From contig NZ_WFLK01000006.1 of assembly GCF_009208565.1 (NCBI RefSeq), positions 124,001 through 188,000 of the forward strand: 64,000 nt of DNA, written 5' to 3'. The stretch comes from Janthinobacterium aquaticum. GTDB lineage: Bacteria > Pseudomonadota > Gammaproteobacteria > Burkholderiales > Burkholderiaceae_D. Below, one piece after another: positions 45,401-52,374 of this stretch (its first letter is position 1; each line of letters opens with the position of its first letter). The position numbers and the translations under genes are program-made. The notes under the pieces were generated by a model. The model was not told the origin of the DNA, did not search any database, and saw only the letters and a list, made by a program, of their open reading frames with translations.

Positions 45401-47377
45401 ATTGGCAGCAACCAGCCCTCCCAGCCAGGGGTCAGTGTCTCCTGTCACGGTCACCGTGCTGCTGTTGCGGCTGTCGCTGATCGACCCACTATTACGTGCA
45501 ACAAGGCCGCCTGCTGCGGCGCCAACCGTGACTGTCACAGTACCACCGCTGACATACGTATTACTGATGGTGCCGCTGTTGAAGGCAGACAGTGCGCCGA
45601 TATTGCCTTGCGTACCGCTGATATTGGCGGCGATGACAGGCGCGACCAGGCCGATATTGCGGATGCTGCCAGCATTGGCACCGAACAGGCCCGCCACGCC
45701 GGCCGAGGCGGTGGTGGAGCTGTTCAAACCGGTAATCACATGGCCCAGGCCATCGAACTGGCCGGTAAATGGCACGGTGTTGGTGCCGATCGACGTAAAG
45801 CCATTGGCACCCCAGATTACCGTGTTCGCCGTACCGCTCGCATCGATATTGGCGCCCAACACGAAGTTGCCGTTCAGCGTATTTCTCAAGCCCTGCAAAT
45901 CGGTGCCGGTGGTGCTGTTGGCAGCGCCCAGGGAGTTGATCACCGTATAGACGGTCGCCGTGCCGTCATTGCCCAGCTTGGTGCTGAAGTTCAGCCCCGA
46001 TGGCAAGTCGATTTCGGCCTTGACATTGTAAGTGGACAGGTTGCTTGCCATAGCCGCCTGTTGCCCGTATTCCAGCGCCAGGCTGGCCGTGCCGGAACCG
46101 CGCAGCGGCTGGTTGATATTGATATTGTTTTGCGCCGTCAGCTTCAGCTGGTTGGCCGACCACGAAATCGTGTCGTTGACGTTGATGTTGCCCAGCGTGC
46201 CGCTGCCGCCCGAGATGCTCTGAATCTGGACACTGGTGCTCTTGAGCACATTGGTAAAAAACGCGCCGGTCTGGTCGCCGCCGGTGGCCGCGATGGTGTA
46301 GTCGGTCGGGTCGATCAGCCAGGTGCCGCTCGCGCCCTTGCTCGATGCCGTCGTCACTTTCAAGGCGTCATCAAGTTTCACATGCGCCGCCGAGGTATCG
46401 ATAAAGCCGCCCTTGCCACCGGTCGGCGCGCTGGCGTCGAGCGTGCCGGCCGCGTTGACCGTGCCGCTCTGCATGTCGCCCAGCAGTTTGATGGTGCCGC
46501 TTTTCGTATCGATCGTCTGCGCTTCGATAATGCCGGTATTGTTGACCACTGTTTTGAGCAGGTCGCCTGCGGCCTGCGCACTGAGCAGCACGTTACCGCC
46601 ATCGGCCCTGATCAGGCCACCGTTACTGACCAGCGCACCAACTGCACCCTGGTCCACCGTCACATTGAGCAGACCGTCACCGGCGACATCAAGCGTGATG
46701 GCGCGCCCGGCAGCCAGCGCCACCGAACCGAGGCGCGCCTGGATCGTGCCTTCATTCGACACATTGGCCCCCAGCAGTGCCACATAGCCGCCCGGCGCAC
46801 TGATGGAGCCCTGGTTCAGCACGCGGCCGGCGCCATTGCCGGTAAACTTGTAATTGCCCGACATGAAGTCGGCATTGCTGATATCGAGCGTCGAACCCAC
46901 CAGGCCAGCCGTATTGACCGAGGCGCCCTGCCCGAACAGAATGCCGTTCGGGTTCACGATAAACACCTTGCCGTTGGCCGACAGATTGCCCAGGATCGTC
47001 GTGCCGTCGCTGCCCAGCACCCGGTTCAGCGCTACCGAATTGCTGTTGGGCTGGTTGAAGCGGACCGACTCATTGGCGCCAATATTGAAATTGGCCCAGT
47101 TGATGACGGCGTTCTGGCTGCCCTGGTTGATGGTGGTCGAACCGGGCGCCCCGACGATCTGCGCCTGGCCGGCCACCACGGTGCCACCGGTCGGCCCGGC
47201 CAGCGCAAGCGAGCCAAACCCGAGCATCAGCGACGCGGCCAGCGCTTTCAGGGCGAACGCGGCGCCGCCACCACTCGAACCAGGAATGGAGCTCTTGCCG
47301 GCCGACTTGACGTTTTCGGAAACGGCGGCATAGGCGCCGGTGGCTTTGTTCCAGATTGAACGGTAGATATGATTCAT
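33455..47377 (-). CDS. giant two-partner-secretion adhesin (TpsA) with YDG repeats
   Basis: A 4640-residue exoprotein. The N-terminus MNHIYRSIWNKATGAYAAVSE is an extended signal peptide region, followed by a signal sequence ending at ALAGP. Residues about 60-300 form the TPS/haemagglutination domain with NPNGILFGQGASVNT, which targets the partner TpsB. A GLUG-motif-rich beta-helical region follows (about 520-1180), then about 36 YDG modules of ~89 residues (pattern KxYDGxT...GLVGGETL...FxDKNAGxGKxVTVxG...LASNYTV...ITxKALTV) up to about 4380. A MBG-like module and a short Gly/Asn-rich tail end the protein. I see no VENN motif or toxin-like C-terminus, so adhesion or biofilm, rather than contact-dependent inhibition, is likely. 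Confidence 0.93.
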   Translation of the reverse strand: MNHIYRSIWNKATGAYAAVSENVKSAGKSSIPGSSGGGAAFALKALAASLMLGFGSLALAGPTGGTVVAGQAQIVGAPGSTTINQGSQNAVINWANFNIGANESVRFNQPNSNSVALNRVLGSDGTTILGNLSANGKVFIVNPNGILFGQGASVNTAGLVGSTLDISNADFMSGNYKFTGNGAGRVLNQGSISAPGGYVALLGANVSNEGTIQARLGSVALAAGRAITLDVAGDGLLNVTVDQGAVGALVSNGGLIRADGGNVLLSAQAAGDLLKTVVNNTGIIEAQTIDTKSGTIKLLGDMQSGTVNAAGTLDASAPTGGKGGFIDTSAAHVKLDDALKVTTASSKGASGTWLIDPTDYTIAATGGDQTGAFFTNVLKSTSVQIQSISGGSGTLGNINVNDTISWSANQLKLTAQNNININQPLRGSGTASLALEYGQQAAMASNLSTYNVKAEIDLPSGLNFSTKLGNDGTATVYTVINSLGAANSTTGTDLQGLRNTLNGNFVLGANIDASGTANTVIWGANGFTSIGTNTVPFTGQFDGLGHVITGLNSSTTASAGVAGLFGANAGSIRNIGLVAPVIAANISGTQGNIGALSAFNSGTISNTYVSGGTVTVTVGAAAGGLVARNSGSISDSRNSSTVTVTGDTDPWLGGLVAANTTKDSKIENSYNTGVVSAPYVAAGLVGDNYGSIINSFNRGNVTAGTGAGGLVNQNRATGVISNSFNIGVVTGSSWTGGLVSNNLTSGQILNSYSTGAVTANKLVNSGIGGLVGGNSGIISNSYATGTVTGGTIVGGVVGNNSASSSVSNVYSSGAVTLLPGATGDIGGVIGKIASGSNPVIGGGYYNKTLNPTLNGIGVNSGSTFPTSIIGLTSAEMQVASNFSTFTFTSTTGAAGNNWVMVNNDGTLNGAGNATGATGPMLAAEYSTNIYSSHQLQLMAMNLAGNYTLKQDINAASTGTTNDVWNGGTFVPVGANTSRPFTGTFDGTGHVISGLVINRPSNSYGGLFGVTSGTAIVRNVGLEGGSVIAGDAAGALVGLNQGLVDGSYSTGSVSGGTQVGGLVGGNGAPGIVSNSYASGAVSGTSYIGGLVGTSSGTLTNNYASGTVTGGNSIGGLTSFSNGAASGNFWDTTTSAVPNSAAGTGLSTAQMKLLSTYTGPGWNLASTWIVYDTNTYPLLRAFMTPLQVTFASNATKTYDGTSNWTAPGATYSNPNAVLQGSLNYGAAGSAVNAGTYAITAGGLYSGQRGYAISSNAATLTIDKLGVTLSGATVATRDYNGTTAATLVGGSLSGVLSQDTANVTYNTGTFNTKDVGTGKAVTATTTGSASGNYIVSATGLTGTITQKALTVTGLAATTKVYDNLASATVTGGTFVGLVSGETLNLGTSSGTYQDANAGTNKTLTVTLGTVSNGSGLASNYSITSPGTITGTITPKALSWASLSVGDKEYDGNTTASISKATISGLVGSQELTTSRTATFADQNAGNNKTVTVHATLSDGGSGGTTGLASNYTFADATVTASITPKALTVSGAVAGNKTYDGTKAAAITGGTLGGMIGSETVGLGALSGSFADQNAGNGIAVTVTGGTLSDGSNGGLASNYTVGSVTGLSANITQKTLTVSGVTVASKAYDGDTKATISGGTLNGLVSGETLTLSGQSGTFNDQNAGNGKAVTVTGATLGNGSGLASNYTVSNATGATGNITRKALTVTGATASDKVYDGSTAATINGGALSGLVGSETLGLSSLAGTFVDKNAASGKTVTVTGGTLSDGTGGGLASNYTVGPVTGLTASITQKALTVSGMTVSAKTYDGNTKASVTGGTLNGLVTGETLSVSGQTGTFNNKDAGTGKAVTVTGTTLVDGSGLASNYSVTNPTGVTGDITQKALTVTGVTGTGKVYDGTTKATVSGGSLSGLVGSETLSLSGLSGAFADKNVGTGKGIVVTGATLSDGTGLASNYSVSNPTGVTANITQASISAVSNIVASDKVYDGNTKATVSNAGATFAGMVNGDALTVSATSAAFADKNAGSGKTVNASGLTLGGTDVANYVLTATTGSGTAAITPKALTIINMTAGSKVYNGNTTASLLGGSISGLVGTESVAVSGLTAAFDNANVGTGKTVTVSGATLGNGGGGGLAANYTISNPTGLTANITPKALTVTGMTAGSKVYDGTTAATLAGGNLSGLVGSETLVISGGSGVFVDKNAGNGKAVTVSGVSLLDGTGLASNYTVSNPTSVTGNITQKVLTVTGALASDKTYDGALGATITGGSLSGTIGTETVGLSSLTGTFVDKNAGSGKAVSITGGVLSDGSNGGLASNYSVGTVTGLSASIAQKALTVTGVAGTSKVYDGTTKATVTGGSLSGLVGGETLGLSGLAGAFADKNAGIAKGVIITGATLSDGTGLASNYSVSNPTGVTANISQASISAVSNIVAGDKVYDGNTKATVSNAGATFAGMVNGDALTVSATSAAFADKNAGSGKTVNASGLTLGGTDVANYVLTATTGSGTAAITPKALSIINMTAGSKVYNGNTTASLLGGSISGLVGTESVAVSGLTAAFDNANVGTGKTVTVSGATLGNGGGGGLAANYTISNPTGLTANITPKALTVTGMTAGSKVYDGTTAATLAGGNLSGLVGSETLVISGGSGVFVDKNAGNGKAVTVSGVSLLDGTGLASNYTVSNPTGVTGNITQKVLTVTGSLALDKTYDGTRDATITGGTLGGFVGLETVGLTGLSGAFGDKNAGNDKAVNITGATLANGSNGGLGSNYTVAGSLTASIAQKALSVTGVTAGNKVYDSTTKATVTGGALSGLVGSETLGLSGLSGAFGDKNAGTDKAIIVSGATLADGSNGGLASNYTVSNPIDVKADIAKANITGVTGFVGGTKVYDATTTATVSNAGATFAGMFGGDALTVSATSADFIDKNAGSGKVVNASGLSLGGADAGNYNLTAVTGAGTGSITQAQITGVTGIIAGSKTYDATTTATVSSAGATFAGMFNGDALNVSATSANFTDKNAGSGKAVNASGLSLGGADAGNYNLTAVTGAGTGSITQAQITGVTGIIAGSKTYDATTTATVSNAGATFAGMFNGDALNVSATSANFVDKNAGSGKVVNATGLSLGGADAGNYNLTAVTGSGTGTITQAQIASVSGITAVTKTYDGSDAATLNAGATYNGLLGSDSLSFSATKATFSDKNAATGKTVNVEGIVLGGTDAGNYTLASTIGTGTGDIAKAVITGVSGIAAGDKVYDGTRGATLDTSGATFAGMVAGDQLSASGAGLFADKNAATGKTVTISDIALAGADAGNYTLSANTASTKASISQATITGVAGITAGDKVYDGTRGATLDTSGATFAGMVAGDQLSASGAGLFADKNAATGKTVTISDIVLAGADAGNYSLSASTASTKASISQASITGVTGILAGSKVYDTSTKATVSNAGATFAGMVNGDALNVSAASATFNDKNAGSGKVVNASGLSLGGADAGNYNLTAVTGTGTGTITQAQIASVSGITAVTKTYDGSDAATLNAGATYNGVLGSDSLSFTATKATFSDKNAGTKTVNVEGIVLGGTDAGNYSLASSIASGTGAITPKALTVTGATAGNKVYDGTLAASVTGGALSGLVGGETLSLSGLTGTFASQNAASNIAVTASGATLANGTGLASNYTVSNPTGLTASITPKALTVTGQLAGNKVYDGNAVASLTGGVLSGLVGGEALNFGGQVASFGDKNAANGKAVTVTGTTLVDTASGLASNYTVSNPTGLTASITPKALTVSGQLAGNKVYDGNTVASLSGGALSGLVDGETLGFGGQSAVFSDKNAANGKTVTVTGTTLLDTASGLASNYTVSNPTGLSASITAKALTVTGQLAGNKVYDGNTVASLSGGALSGLVGGETLGFAGQTAVFSDKNAANGKTVTVTGTTLVDTATGLASNYTVSNPTGLSASITAKALTVTGQLAGNKVYDGNTVASLSGGALSGLVGGETLGFAGQTAVFSDKNAANGKSVTVTGTTLVDTATGLASNYTVSNPTGLTASITAKALTVTGQLAGNKVYDGNTVASLSGGALSGLVGGETLGFAGQTAVFSDKNAANGKTVTVTGTTLVDTATGLASNYTVSNPTGLTASITPKAVTITGQLAGNKVYDGNAVASLTGGVLNGLVGSEALNFGGQVASFSDKNAANGKAVTVTGTTLLDTASGLASNYTVSNPTGLTASITPKALTVTGQLAGNKVYDGNAVASLTGGVLSGLVGSEVLNFGGQVASFSDKNAANGKAVTVTGTTLLDTASGLASNYTVSNPTGLTASITPKALTVTGQLASNKVYDGNATASLSGGSLNGLVAGETLGIAGQSAAFADKNAANGKAVTVSGTTLVDGTGSASNYTVSNPTGLSASITPASLVIRATGASRAYDTTTNASVTLSDNRIAGDVLTISNSGARFADKNAGVNKTITVNGIALAGADAGNYVVSSTVSTTASISQVALGVKVDNAEKDQGRANPDFSATYTGLLAGDTLANEVSGNLAYATNASTASPAGNYLVSASGQSSVNYALTYTPGVLTVQPTEVLQSALASVIGTVNVAPSQGNMVQADMVATGERADSKADVVAVATGESNNGNTGATSSTGNGPTVQLTGAVTPNVLPGLRLNVIDTGLRLPGGNSNTSLEAQ
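34230..43790 (-). repeat. tandem YDG-module repeat array within the adhesin gene
   Basis: About 36 units of about 267 bp in one reading frame. The segment around 34.26-36.4 kb is nearly identical from unit to unit with an exact 267-bp period (for example 34534 versus 34801). Units elsewhere are more divergent, including a subfamily with SNAGATFAGM in place of the GG-LSGLVG segment. Confidence 0.9.
39290..41733 (-). repeat. recent internal duplication of a five-module block
   Basis: Sequence at about 39290-40395 is almost identical to 40628-41733, with a constant offset of 1338 bp (446 codons, five modules). Similarity drops sharply after 40395/41733, marking one junction. The shared order of unusual modules (YNGNTTASLLGG, then YDGTTAATLAGG) shows a block copy, not independent unit expansion. 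Confidence 0.8.
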
Positions 47378-47425
47378 GGCGGTGTCCTGGTGGTCCTGAA
47401 AGTGGCGACAGTGTGTTTTTTGGGA

Positions 47426-49087
47426 TTAGAAATACTTGACGGCCTGCAGCCAGAAGCGGCCCGATGCATCGGGGGCCGAGGTGGCCTTGGCGTTGCCCAG
47501 CTTGTGTGCGTAATAGGTCTTGAGCAGCAGGCCATTGGCGCCGGCCCAGGTCAGGCCCAGTCCTGCACCGCTGAGCGTGCGGCGGTTTTCGCCAGCGCTC
47601 CAGACGTCGCGGTTGAGCTTGACCGTGCCGGTATCGGCAAAGCCCACCAGTTGCAACTGGCCCGGGAAAGCGGTAAACGCCGTCAGGTTCTGGCGCAGCT
47701 CCAGGTTCAGTACATAGCCTTGGTCGCCATACGCTTCGCCACCCGGATAGGCGCGCACGCCACCGACGCCGCCCAGGCCCATTTTTTCGGACACATCGAG
47801 GTTTTTCGAGGCCCATTGCGCATTGACGAGCGCAAACAGCGACGTATTCTCGGCCAGTGCCTGCACCCGCGCACCGGTCACGCCCAGCTTGTGGAACTGG
47901 CCGTGGGTCTTGACGGTGAGCAGATCGATCCGGCGCGCGTCCGGCGTCTTGATATCGATCTTGCCGTTGGTGTAGGTCATCGAATACGTGTTGCTGCCGC
48001 CGCCGCCAAAGCTGTCGCGCACGTCGCCATTGAGGTTGAGCATCCAGATCTGGGCGTCCTTGTCGTTGACGCTGCCGGTCGACTCGGTCTTGTCCTGGAA
48101 TTTCTTGCTGTCATAGTTCAGTTGCAGGTACAGATTGTGCGCGCGCGAACGTATCAGAGGATAGCTGCCATATACGCTGGCGATTTTGGCCGTACCTTTC
48201 GCTTCGAGCACGGCAAACTCCTTGCCCAGCTTGTAGTCCATATAGGTATAGGCGGCGCCCAGGCGGCCAGCGCCGATCTGGCCCTGGTAAGCCAGCCGGC
48301 CATAGTTCAGGCCGTCTGCCGAGGTAAATGCACGCAAGGTGGCCACGTCGCCGATGCCGGCCAGCTCATTGACGTTGAGCGTCGCACCGATGCGGTTGCG
48401 GCCGGTATAACGGTTGCCCTGGTTATCGGCATCGATGCTGCCATTGACGCGCGAACCGGGCAACAAATCGACAAACAGATCGGACGCACCGAGCGAGGCG
48501 CCCGGCGCCAGCGTGGACGAGGCCTGCACGCCCGGCATATCGGACAGCAGCAGCAAACGCCGTTCCAGCGGCGCCGTAGCAATCACCTGCCCGTCCAGTC
48601 CGGCAACGATATTGCTGGCAAGGCCATCGGACAGCCGGCTCTGGTTGCGCACGGTAACCTGGCCATACTGGCCTGGCAGCACGGCAATCTGCACCACGCC
48701 GTCCTTGATGTCCTGTGCCGGCAGATACGCCTGGGTCAGGAAGTAGCCGCGCTGCTGGTAGTAGCCGGCAATCTGGTTGGCCAGCGCGCGCAGTTCGGCC
48801 AGCGTCAGCTCGCTACCGGGCACAAAGCCGCTGGCGGCGACCAGTTCGCTTTCCGCAAACACGGGCGGCGCGTCGATGCGCAGTTTTTGTACGGTAATGC
48901 GGGTGGTGTCGCCAGCCACGCTGGCGGGCGCATTGTTCTGCTGTACGCGAATCTCGGGCAAGGCTTTTTTCAGTTGTGGCGTAGCAGGAATCTGCTGCAA
49001 TTGCGAACCGGCATTCGGTGGATCGACTGCATAGGCATTATTTATCATGACCAGCATAGCCAGCGGAATGAATTTGTTGACGCTCAC
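47426..49087 (-). CDS. TpsB outer-membrane transporter (ShlB/FhaC family)
   Basis: A 553-residue Omp85-superfamily pore that exports the adjacent adhesin. After a signal peptide ending near NNAYA come POTRA-type periplasmic repeats (about residues 50-200, with ITVQKLRIDAPPVF and GYYQQRGYFLTQAYLP). A 16-strand barrel follows, with the conserved loop-6 motif VRAYPGGEAYGDQGY and a terminal Phe (QAVKYF). I chose the GTG at 49087 because AAAGGA stands five bases before it; in-frame ATG and TTG codons upstream lack such a site. It lies 48 bases before the adhesin gene, so the two form one operon. Confidence 0.93.
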   Translation of the reverse strand: MSVNKFIPLAMLVMINNAYAVDPPNAGSQLQQIPATPQLKKALPEIRVQQNNAPASVAGDTTRITVQKLRIDAPPVFAESELVAASGFVPGSELTLAELRALANQIAGYYQQRGYFLTQAYLPAQDIKDGVVQIAVLPGQYGQVTVRNQSRLSDGLASNIVAGLDGQVIATAPLERRLLLLSDMPGVQASSTLAPGASLGASDLFVDLLPGSRVNGSIDADNQGNRYTGRNRIGATLNVNELAGIGDVATLRAFTSADGLNYGRLAYQGQIGAGRLGAAYTYMDYKLGKEFAVLEAKGTAKIASVYGSYPLIRSRAHNLYLQLNYDSKKFQDKTESTGSVNDKDAQIWMLNLNGDVRDSFGGGGSNTYSMTYTNGKIDIKTPDARRIDLLTVKTHGQFHKLGVTGARVQALAENTSLFALVNAQWASKNLDVSEKMGLGGVGGVRAYPGGEAYGDQGYVLNLELRQNLTAFTAFPGQLQLVGFADTGTVKLNRDVWSAGENRRTLSGAGLGLTWAGANGLLLKTYYAHKLGNAKATSAPDASGRFWLQAVKYF

Positions 49088-49693
49088 AACGTTCCTTTCA
49101 ATCATAGGCCACTTAGCCAATGCAAATTATCAGATATCTGACCGTATCAATTCAGCATTACTTTGCATTATCTTGAAAACAGCAATAACTACTTACGGTT
49201 ACATTTAGCAAGACAACACTTATCGATTATCTTTAAAGCTTAAAGTATTTCTAACCAGTAACTCCATCGAATAATCACAATCGCTTTGATAGTTGAAGAA
49301 AATTGCATAAATAGCTAATGACCGTATTTTTTACGCAACAAATATAGCGTTAGCGCCATAAATAGCGTTGTTTTTCAGATTTTAAAAAATATTCGCATAC
49401 GAATACCATTATATAAAATACAATTTTACACATTGAAAATATATTTTATTTAGCAAATTACCTCAGAAACATTTATATAAATATATGTTTTTCATTCATT
49501 GTTGAAATATTAAAATATATAAATAATATTTACTGATAGTCGCAAACCGATGGTTTCTGACTGGTTGAAAAAAGTGAAGCCTACGGGGGAAGGGAAAAGA
49601 AGAGGGGCGCGGCATGCAAACCGGCAGAAAACTGGCAGGCGCGTTGGCCTGCCAGAGAATGGATTTTATTGAACAGCGCTGATTAAGTAGCGC
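49088..49693. other. AT-rich gene-free region upstream of the adhesin operon
   Basis: No credible gene is seen. From about 49120 to 49560 the sequence is strikingly AT-rich compared with its neighbours, with many A/T runs. TATTCG-CATA-CGAATA at 49390-49405 is a perfect inverted repeat and a possible regulator site. The region very likely holds the adhesin-operon promoter, and AT-rich DNA of this kind is a typical target for H-NS-like silencing proteins. Confidence 0.6.
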
Positions 49694-50563
49694 TCACTTG
49701 CGGCCAAGGCGGGTAATCAGGCTGGAAGTATCGAAGCGGTTGCCGCCGGCTTGCTGGACTTCGCCATAAAACCGGTCGGTCAATTCGGTCACCGGCAGGT
49801 CGCTGCCGTTGCGGCGCGCTTCGGCCAGGCAGATACCGAGGTCCTTGCGCATCAGGTCGACCGCAAAGCCGAAGTCGAACTTGCGCTCGATCATGGTCTT
49901 GCCGCGACTTTCCATCTGCCACGACTGCGCCGCGCCCTTGGAAATCACATCAATGACCAGTGACGCATCGAGCCCGGCATTCTCGGCAAAGGCGATCCCC
50001 TCGCTCAATGCCTGCACCAGGCCGGCGATGCATATCTGGTTGACCATCTTGGTCAGCTGGCCGGAGCCGGACGCGCCCATATGGGTGACGGCGCGCGCAA
50101 ACAGCGCCATCACCGGCTCGGCGCTAGCGTAGGCATCGGCCTCGCCGCCTACCATCACCGTCAGCTTGCCATTCTCGGCGCCGGCCTGGCCGCCCGAAAC
50201 GGGCGCGTCGAGAAAGGGCACGCCGCGCGCCTGCGCTGCTGCATGAATGGTGCGCGCCGCTTCGGCCGAAGCGGTCGTATGGTCGATCAGGATGCTGCCC
50301 GGCGCCATCGCCGCCAGCACGCCACCCTCTTCCAGTATCACCTGGTACAGATCGTTGTCGTTGCCGATGCAGGTCAGCACGAACTGCGCATCGCGCACGG
50401 CCTCGGCTGCCGTGGGCGCACTCTTGCCCTGGTACTGCTCGAGCCAGGCCGCAGCGCGTGCCGGATTGCGGTTGTAGACGGTGACCTCGTGACCGCCAGC
50501 GGACAGGTGTCCTGCCATGGGAAAGCCCATCACGCCCAAACCGATAAAAGCTACTTTTGCCAT
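49694..50563 (-). CDS. 3-hydroxyisobutyrate-dehydrogenase-family NAD(P) oxidoreductase
   Basis: A 289-residue beta-hydroxyacid dehydrogenase. The N-terminal nucleotide motif is FIGLGVMGFPMAGHL; DAPVSGGQAGAENGKL is the substrate-binding motif, and the catalytic Lys lies in GSGQLTKMVNQ. The family includes 3-hydroxyisobutyrate, tartronate-semialdehyde (GarR/GlxR) and 6-phosphogluconate-like dehydrogenases; the exact substrate is undetermined. I chose the ATG at 50563, with AGGA upstream. It starts 23 bases after the hisC stop on the same strand, so the two are probably co-transcribed. Confidence 0.9.
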   Translation of the reverse strand: MAKVAFIGLGVMGFPMAGHLSAGGHEVTVYNRNPARAAAWLEQYQGKSAPTAAEAVRDAQFVLTCIGNDNDLYQVILEEGGVLAAMAPGSILIDHTTASAEAARTIHAAAQARGVPFLDAPVSGGQAGAENGKLTVMVGGEADAYASAEPVMALFARAVTHMGASGSGQLTKMVNQICIAGLVQALSEGIAFAENAGLDASLVIDVISKGAAQSWQMESRGKTMIERKFDFGFAVDLMRKDLGICLAEARRNGSDLPVTELTDRFYGEVQQAGGNRFDTSSLITRLGRK

Positions 50564-50586
50564 CTTGTCCGTCCTGTGAAATAAAA

Positions 50587-51657
50587 TCAGTTGTCCGCTT
50601 GCGGCAGGATCGCGCGCAAGGCCTGCACCAGTGCCGCGCACTCCTGCCCGGTACCGATACTGATACGCAAATACTGGCTGATGCGCGGCGCCGTAAAATG
50701 GCGCACGATAATCGAGCGGGCGCGCAAGGCTGCTGCCAGTTGCGCCGCGTCATGCGCGTCATGGCGGGCAAACACGAAGTTGGCCTGCGACGGCAGCACC
50801 TCGAAACCCAGCCCCTCCAGTTCCTGCGTCAGCTGTTCGCGGCTGGCGATCACAGCGGCGCGGGTCTGCTGGAAATACGCCTCGTCCTCGAACGAGGCAG
50901 CCGCACCAGCCAGCGCCAGGCGGTCCAGCGGATACGAATTGAAGCTGTTCTTGACGCGTTCAAGCGCTTCGATCAGGTCAGGGTGGCCCAGCGCAAAACC
51001 GACGCGCAGGCCCGCCAGCGAACGCGATTTGGACAAGGTCTGCACCACCAGCAGGTTCGGATAGCGCTCAACCAGGCTGGCCGCGCTCTCGGCGCCAAAG
51101 TCGACATAGGCTTCGTCGACCACCACCACCGCATCGGGATGGGCGCGCAACATCGCTTCGACGCCATCGAGCAGCAGGCCAATGCCAGTTGGCGCATTCG
51201 GGTTCGGGAAAATAATTGCGCCACAAGCACCACTGTAGTCTTGCGGACGGATGTGCATGGTCTCGTCGAGCGGCACGGTGCGATAGTCGATGCCATACAG
51301 CTTGCAGTAGACCGGATAGAAGCTGTAGCTAATATCGGGAAACAGCAGCGGCGCCTCGTGCTTGAGCAGCGCCATAAAGGCCAGCGCCAGCACTTCATCG
51401 GAGCCATTGCCGACAAACACCTGTGCCGTGCTCAAGCCATGATAGTCGGCCAGCGTCTGCTTGAGCGCGCTCCCCGAAGGATCAGGATACAGCCGCAGCT
51501 GTTCGTTGGCTGCCGCACTGATGGCCGCCAGCACCTGCGGCGACGGACCATACGGATTTTCATTGGTATTGAGTTTGATCAGGCCAGGCAGTTTAGGCTG
51601 CTCGCCAGGCACATACGGGGTCAGCTCGCTGACGATATTACTCCAGAATCGGCTCAT
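50587..51657 (-). CDS. hisC: histidinol-phosphate aminotransferase
   Basis: A 356-residue PLP enzyme of histidine biosynthesis that converts imidazole-acetol phosphate to histidinol phosphate. Visible are the substrate-binding [48 protein letters not shown] and the PLP lysine in [15 protein letters not shown]. Length and motifs match HisC. It is not in a his operon here; an extra copy could also serve aromatic amino acids. Confidence 0.92.
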   Translation of the reverse strand: MSRFWSNIVSELTPYVPGEQPKLPGLIKLNTNENPYGPSPQVLAAISAAANEQLRLYPDPSGSALKQTLADYHGLSTAQVFVGNGSDEVLALAFMALLKHEAPLLFPDISYSFYPVYCKLYGIDYRTVPLDETMHIRPQDYSGACGAIIFPNPNAPTGIGLLLDGVEAMLRAHPDAVVVVDEAYVDFGAESAASLVERYPNLLVVQTLSKSRSLAGLRVGFALGHPDLIEALERVKNSFNSYPLDRLALAGAAASFEDEAYFQQTRAAVIASREQLTQELEGLGFEVLPSQANFVFARHDAHDAAQLAAALRARSIIVRHFTAPRISQYLRISIGTGQECAALVQALRAILPQADN

Positions 51658-51767
51658 TGCTTTTACTTGAAAGTCGGAAGATGGGTGGGAATGCAGCGAG
51701 AGCTAGATTACCATAGGCCATGCAGGTGCAAGGAGGGAAGATGCCTGGGGATTTTTATCGCGGCCAA

Positions 51768-51798
51768 TAAAAAAAGCTCCCTTGCGGGAGCTTTTTTA
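51768..51798 (-). terminator. terminator after tRNA-Ser copy 1
   Basis: AAAAAGCTCCC-TTGC-GGGAGCTTTTTT is a strong hairpin with T-tracts on both sides. It lies eight bases past the tRNA 3' end, and a near-identical copy follows the second tRNA. Confidence 0.85.
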
Positions 51799-51803
51799 TT
51801 TAT

Positions 51804-51895
<92 letters not shown>

Positions 51896-51947
51896 AGGTA
51901 CTGCTTTGCTGTTGCGGTCTTTCTGCGCATTGCTGCGAGAAGGCAAG

Positions 51948-51953
51948 ATTATA
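51948..51953 (-). promoter_or_regulatory. -10 element of tRNA-Ser copy 1
   Basis: A perfect TATAAT on the minus strand about 52 bases before the mature tRNA 5' end, followed by CTTGCC. The duplicated second tRNA has the same element. Confidence 0.65.
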
Positions 51954-52105
51954 TAGGGGGTGATGGGGAAATGGAAGGGTTTTTTGGGTCACAACCATTG
52001 TGACCTGACCTTCAAGCCGCCAAGTTGGCGTACCGGCTCGACAAGCGCACCAGCAAAGGTGACAGCACTCCAGGCGCCGGCACAGGAACATCGGGCCAAG
52101 CGGGG

Positions 52106-52193
52106 CTGAAAAATGTCGAGGGCAAGGCGCAGCGACGAAGACAGTACGAATGTACGGCGAGGAGCTGCAACGCAGCCATCGGCATTTTCTCAG
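52106..52193. repeat. small MITE-like element between the tRNA copies
   Basis: The 88-bp segment is bounded by imperfect inverted ends CTGAAAAATGTCGA and (reverse) CTGAGAAAATGCCGA, with an internal GTACGAATGTAC. No open frame in it looks real. The inverted ends fit a small non-autonomous repeat. Confidence 0.45.
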
Positions 52194-52312
52194 ACTCGCG
52201 TCTCTGGCCCGCTGTTTTTCGTCTTAGGGCTTTGCATATCTGAAAAAATTTAACTTAGCGGCATTATGCTTGCTTTGACTCTCAAACCTTTCGGTATCTT
52301 GGCTTTTACCCC

Positions 52313-52354
52313 AAAAAAATCCCCTTTGCGCTGCGCGCTTTGGGGGATTTTTTT
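52313..52354. terminator. bidirectional terminator between the tRNA copies
   Basis: AAAAAAATCCCC and GGGGATTTTTTT form a long stem around GCGCTGCGCGC, with T-tracts on both strands. Confidence 0.75.
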
Positions 52355-52374
52355 AACTGCAGAATGGGCGATTC

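Noticed and set aside
45239..47359. Open frame of 706 codons opposite the adhesin N-terminal domains
   Set aside because: Antisense of the TPS and GLUG regions in GC-rich DNA; no recognisable protein features.
52025..52243. Small open frame between the tRNA genes
   Set aside because: It lies across the MITE-like element, lacks a ribosome site and has no recognisable protein character.
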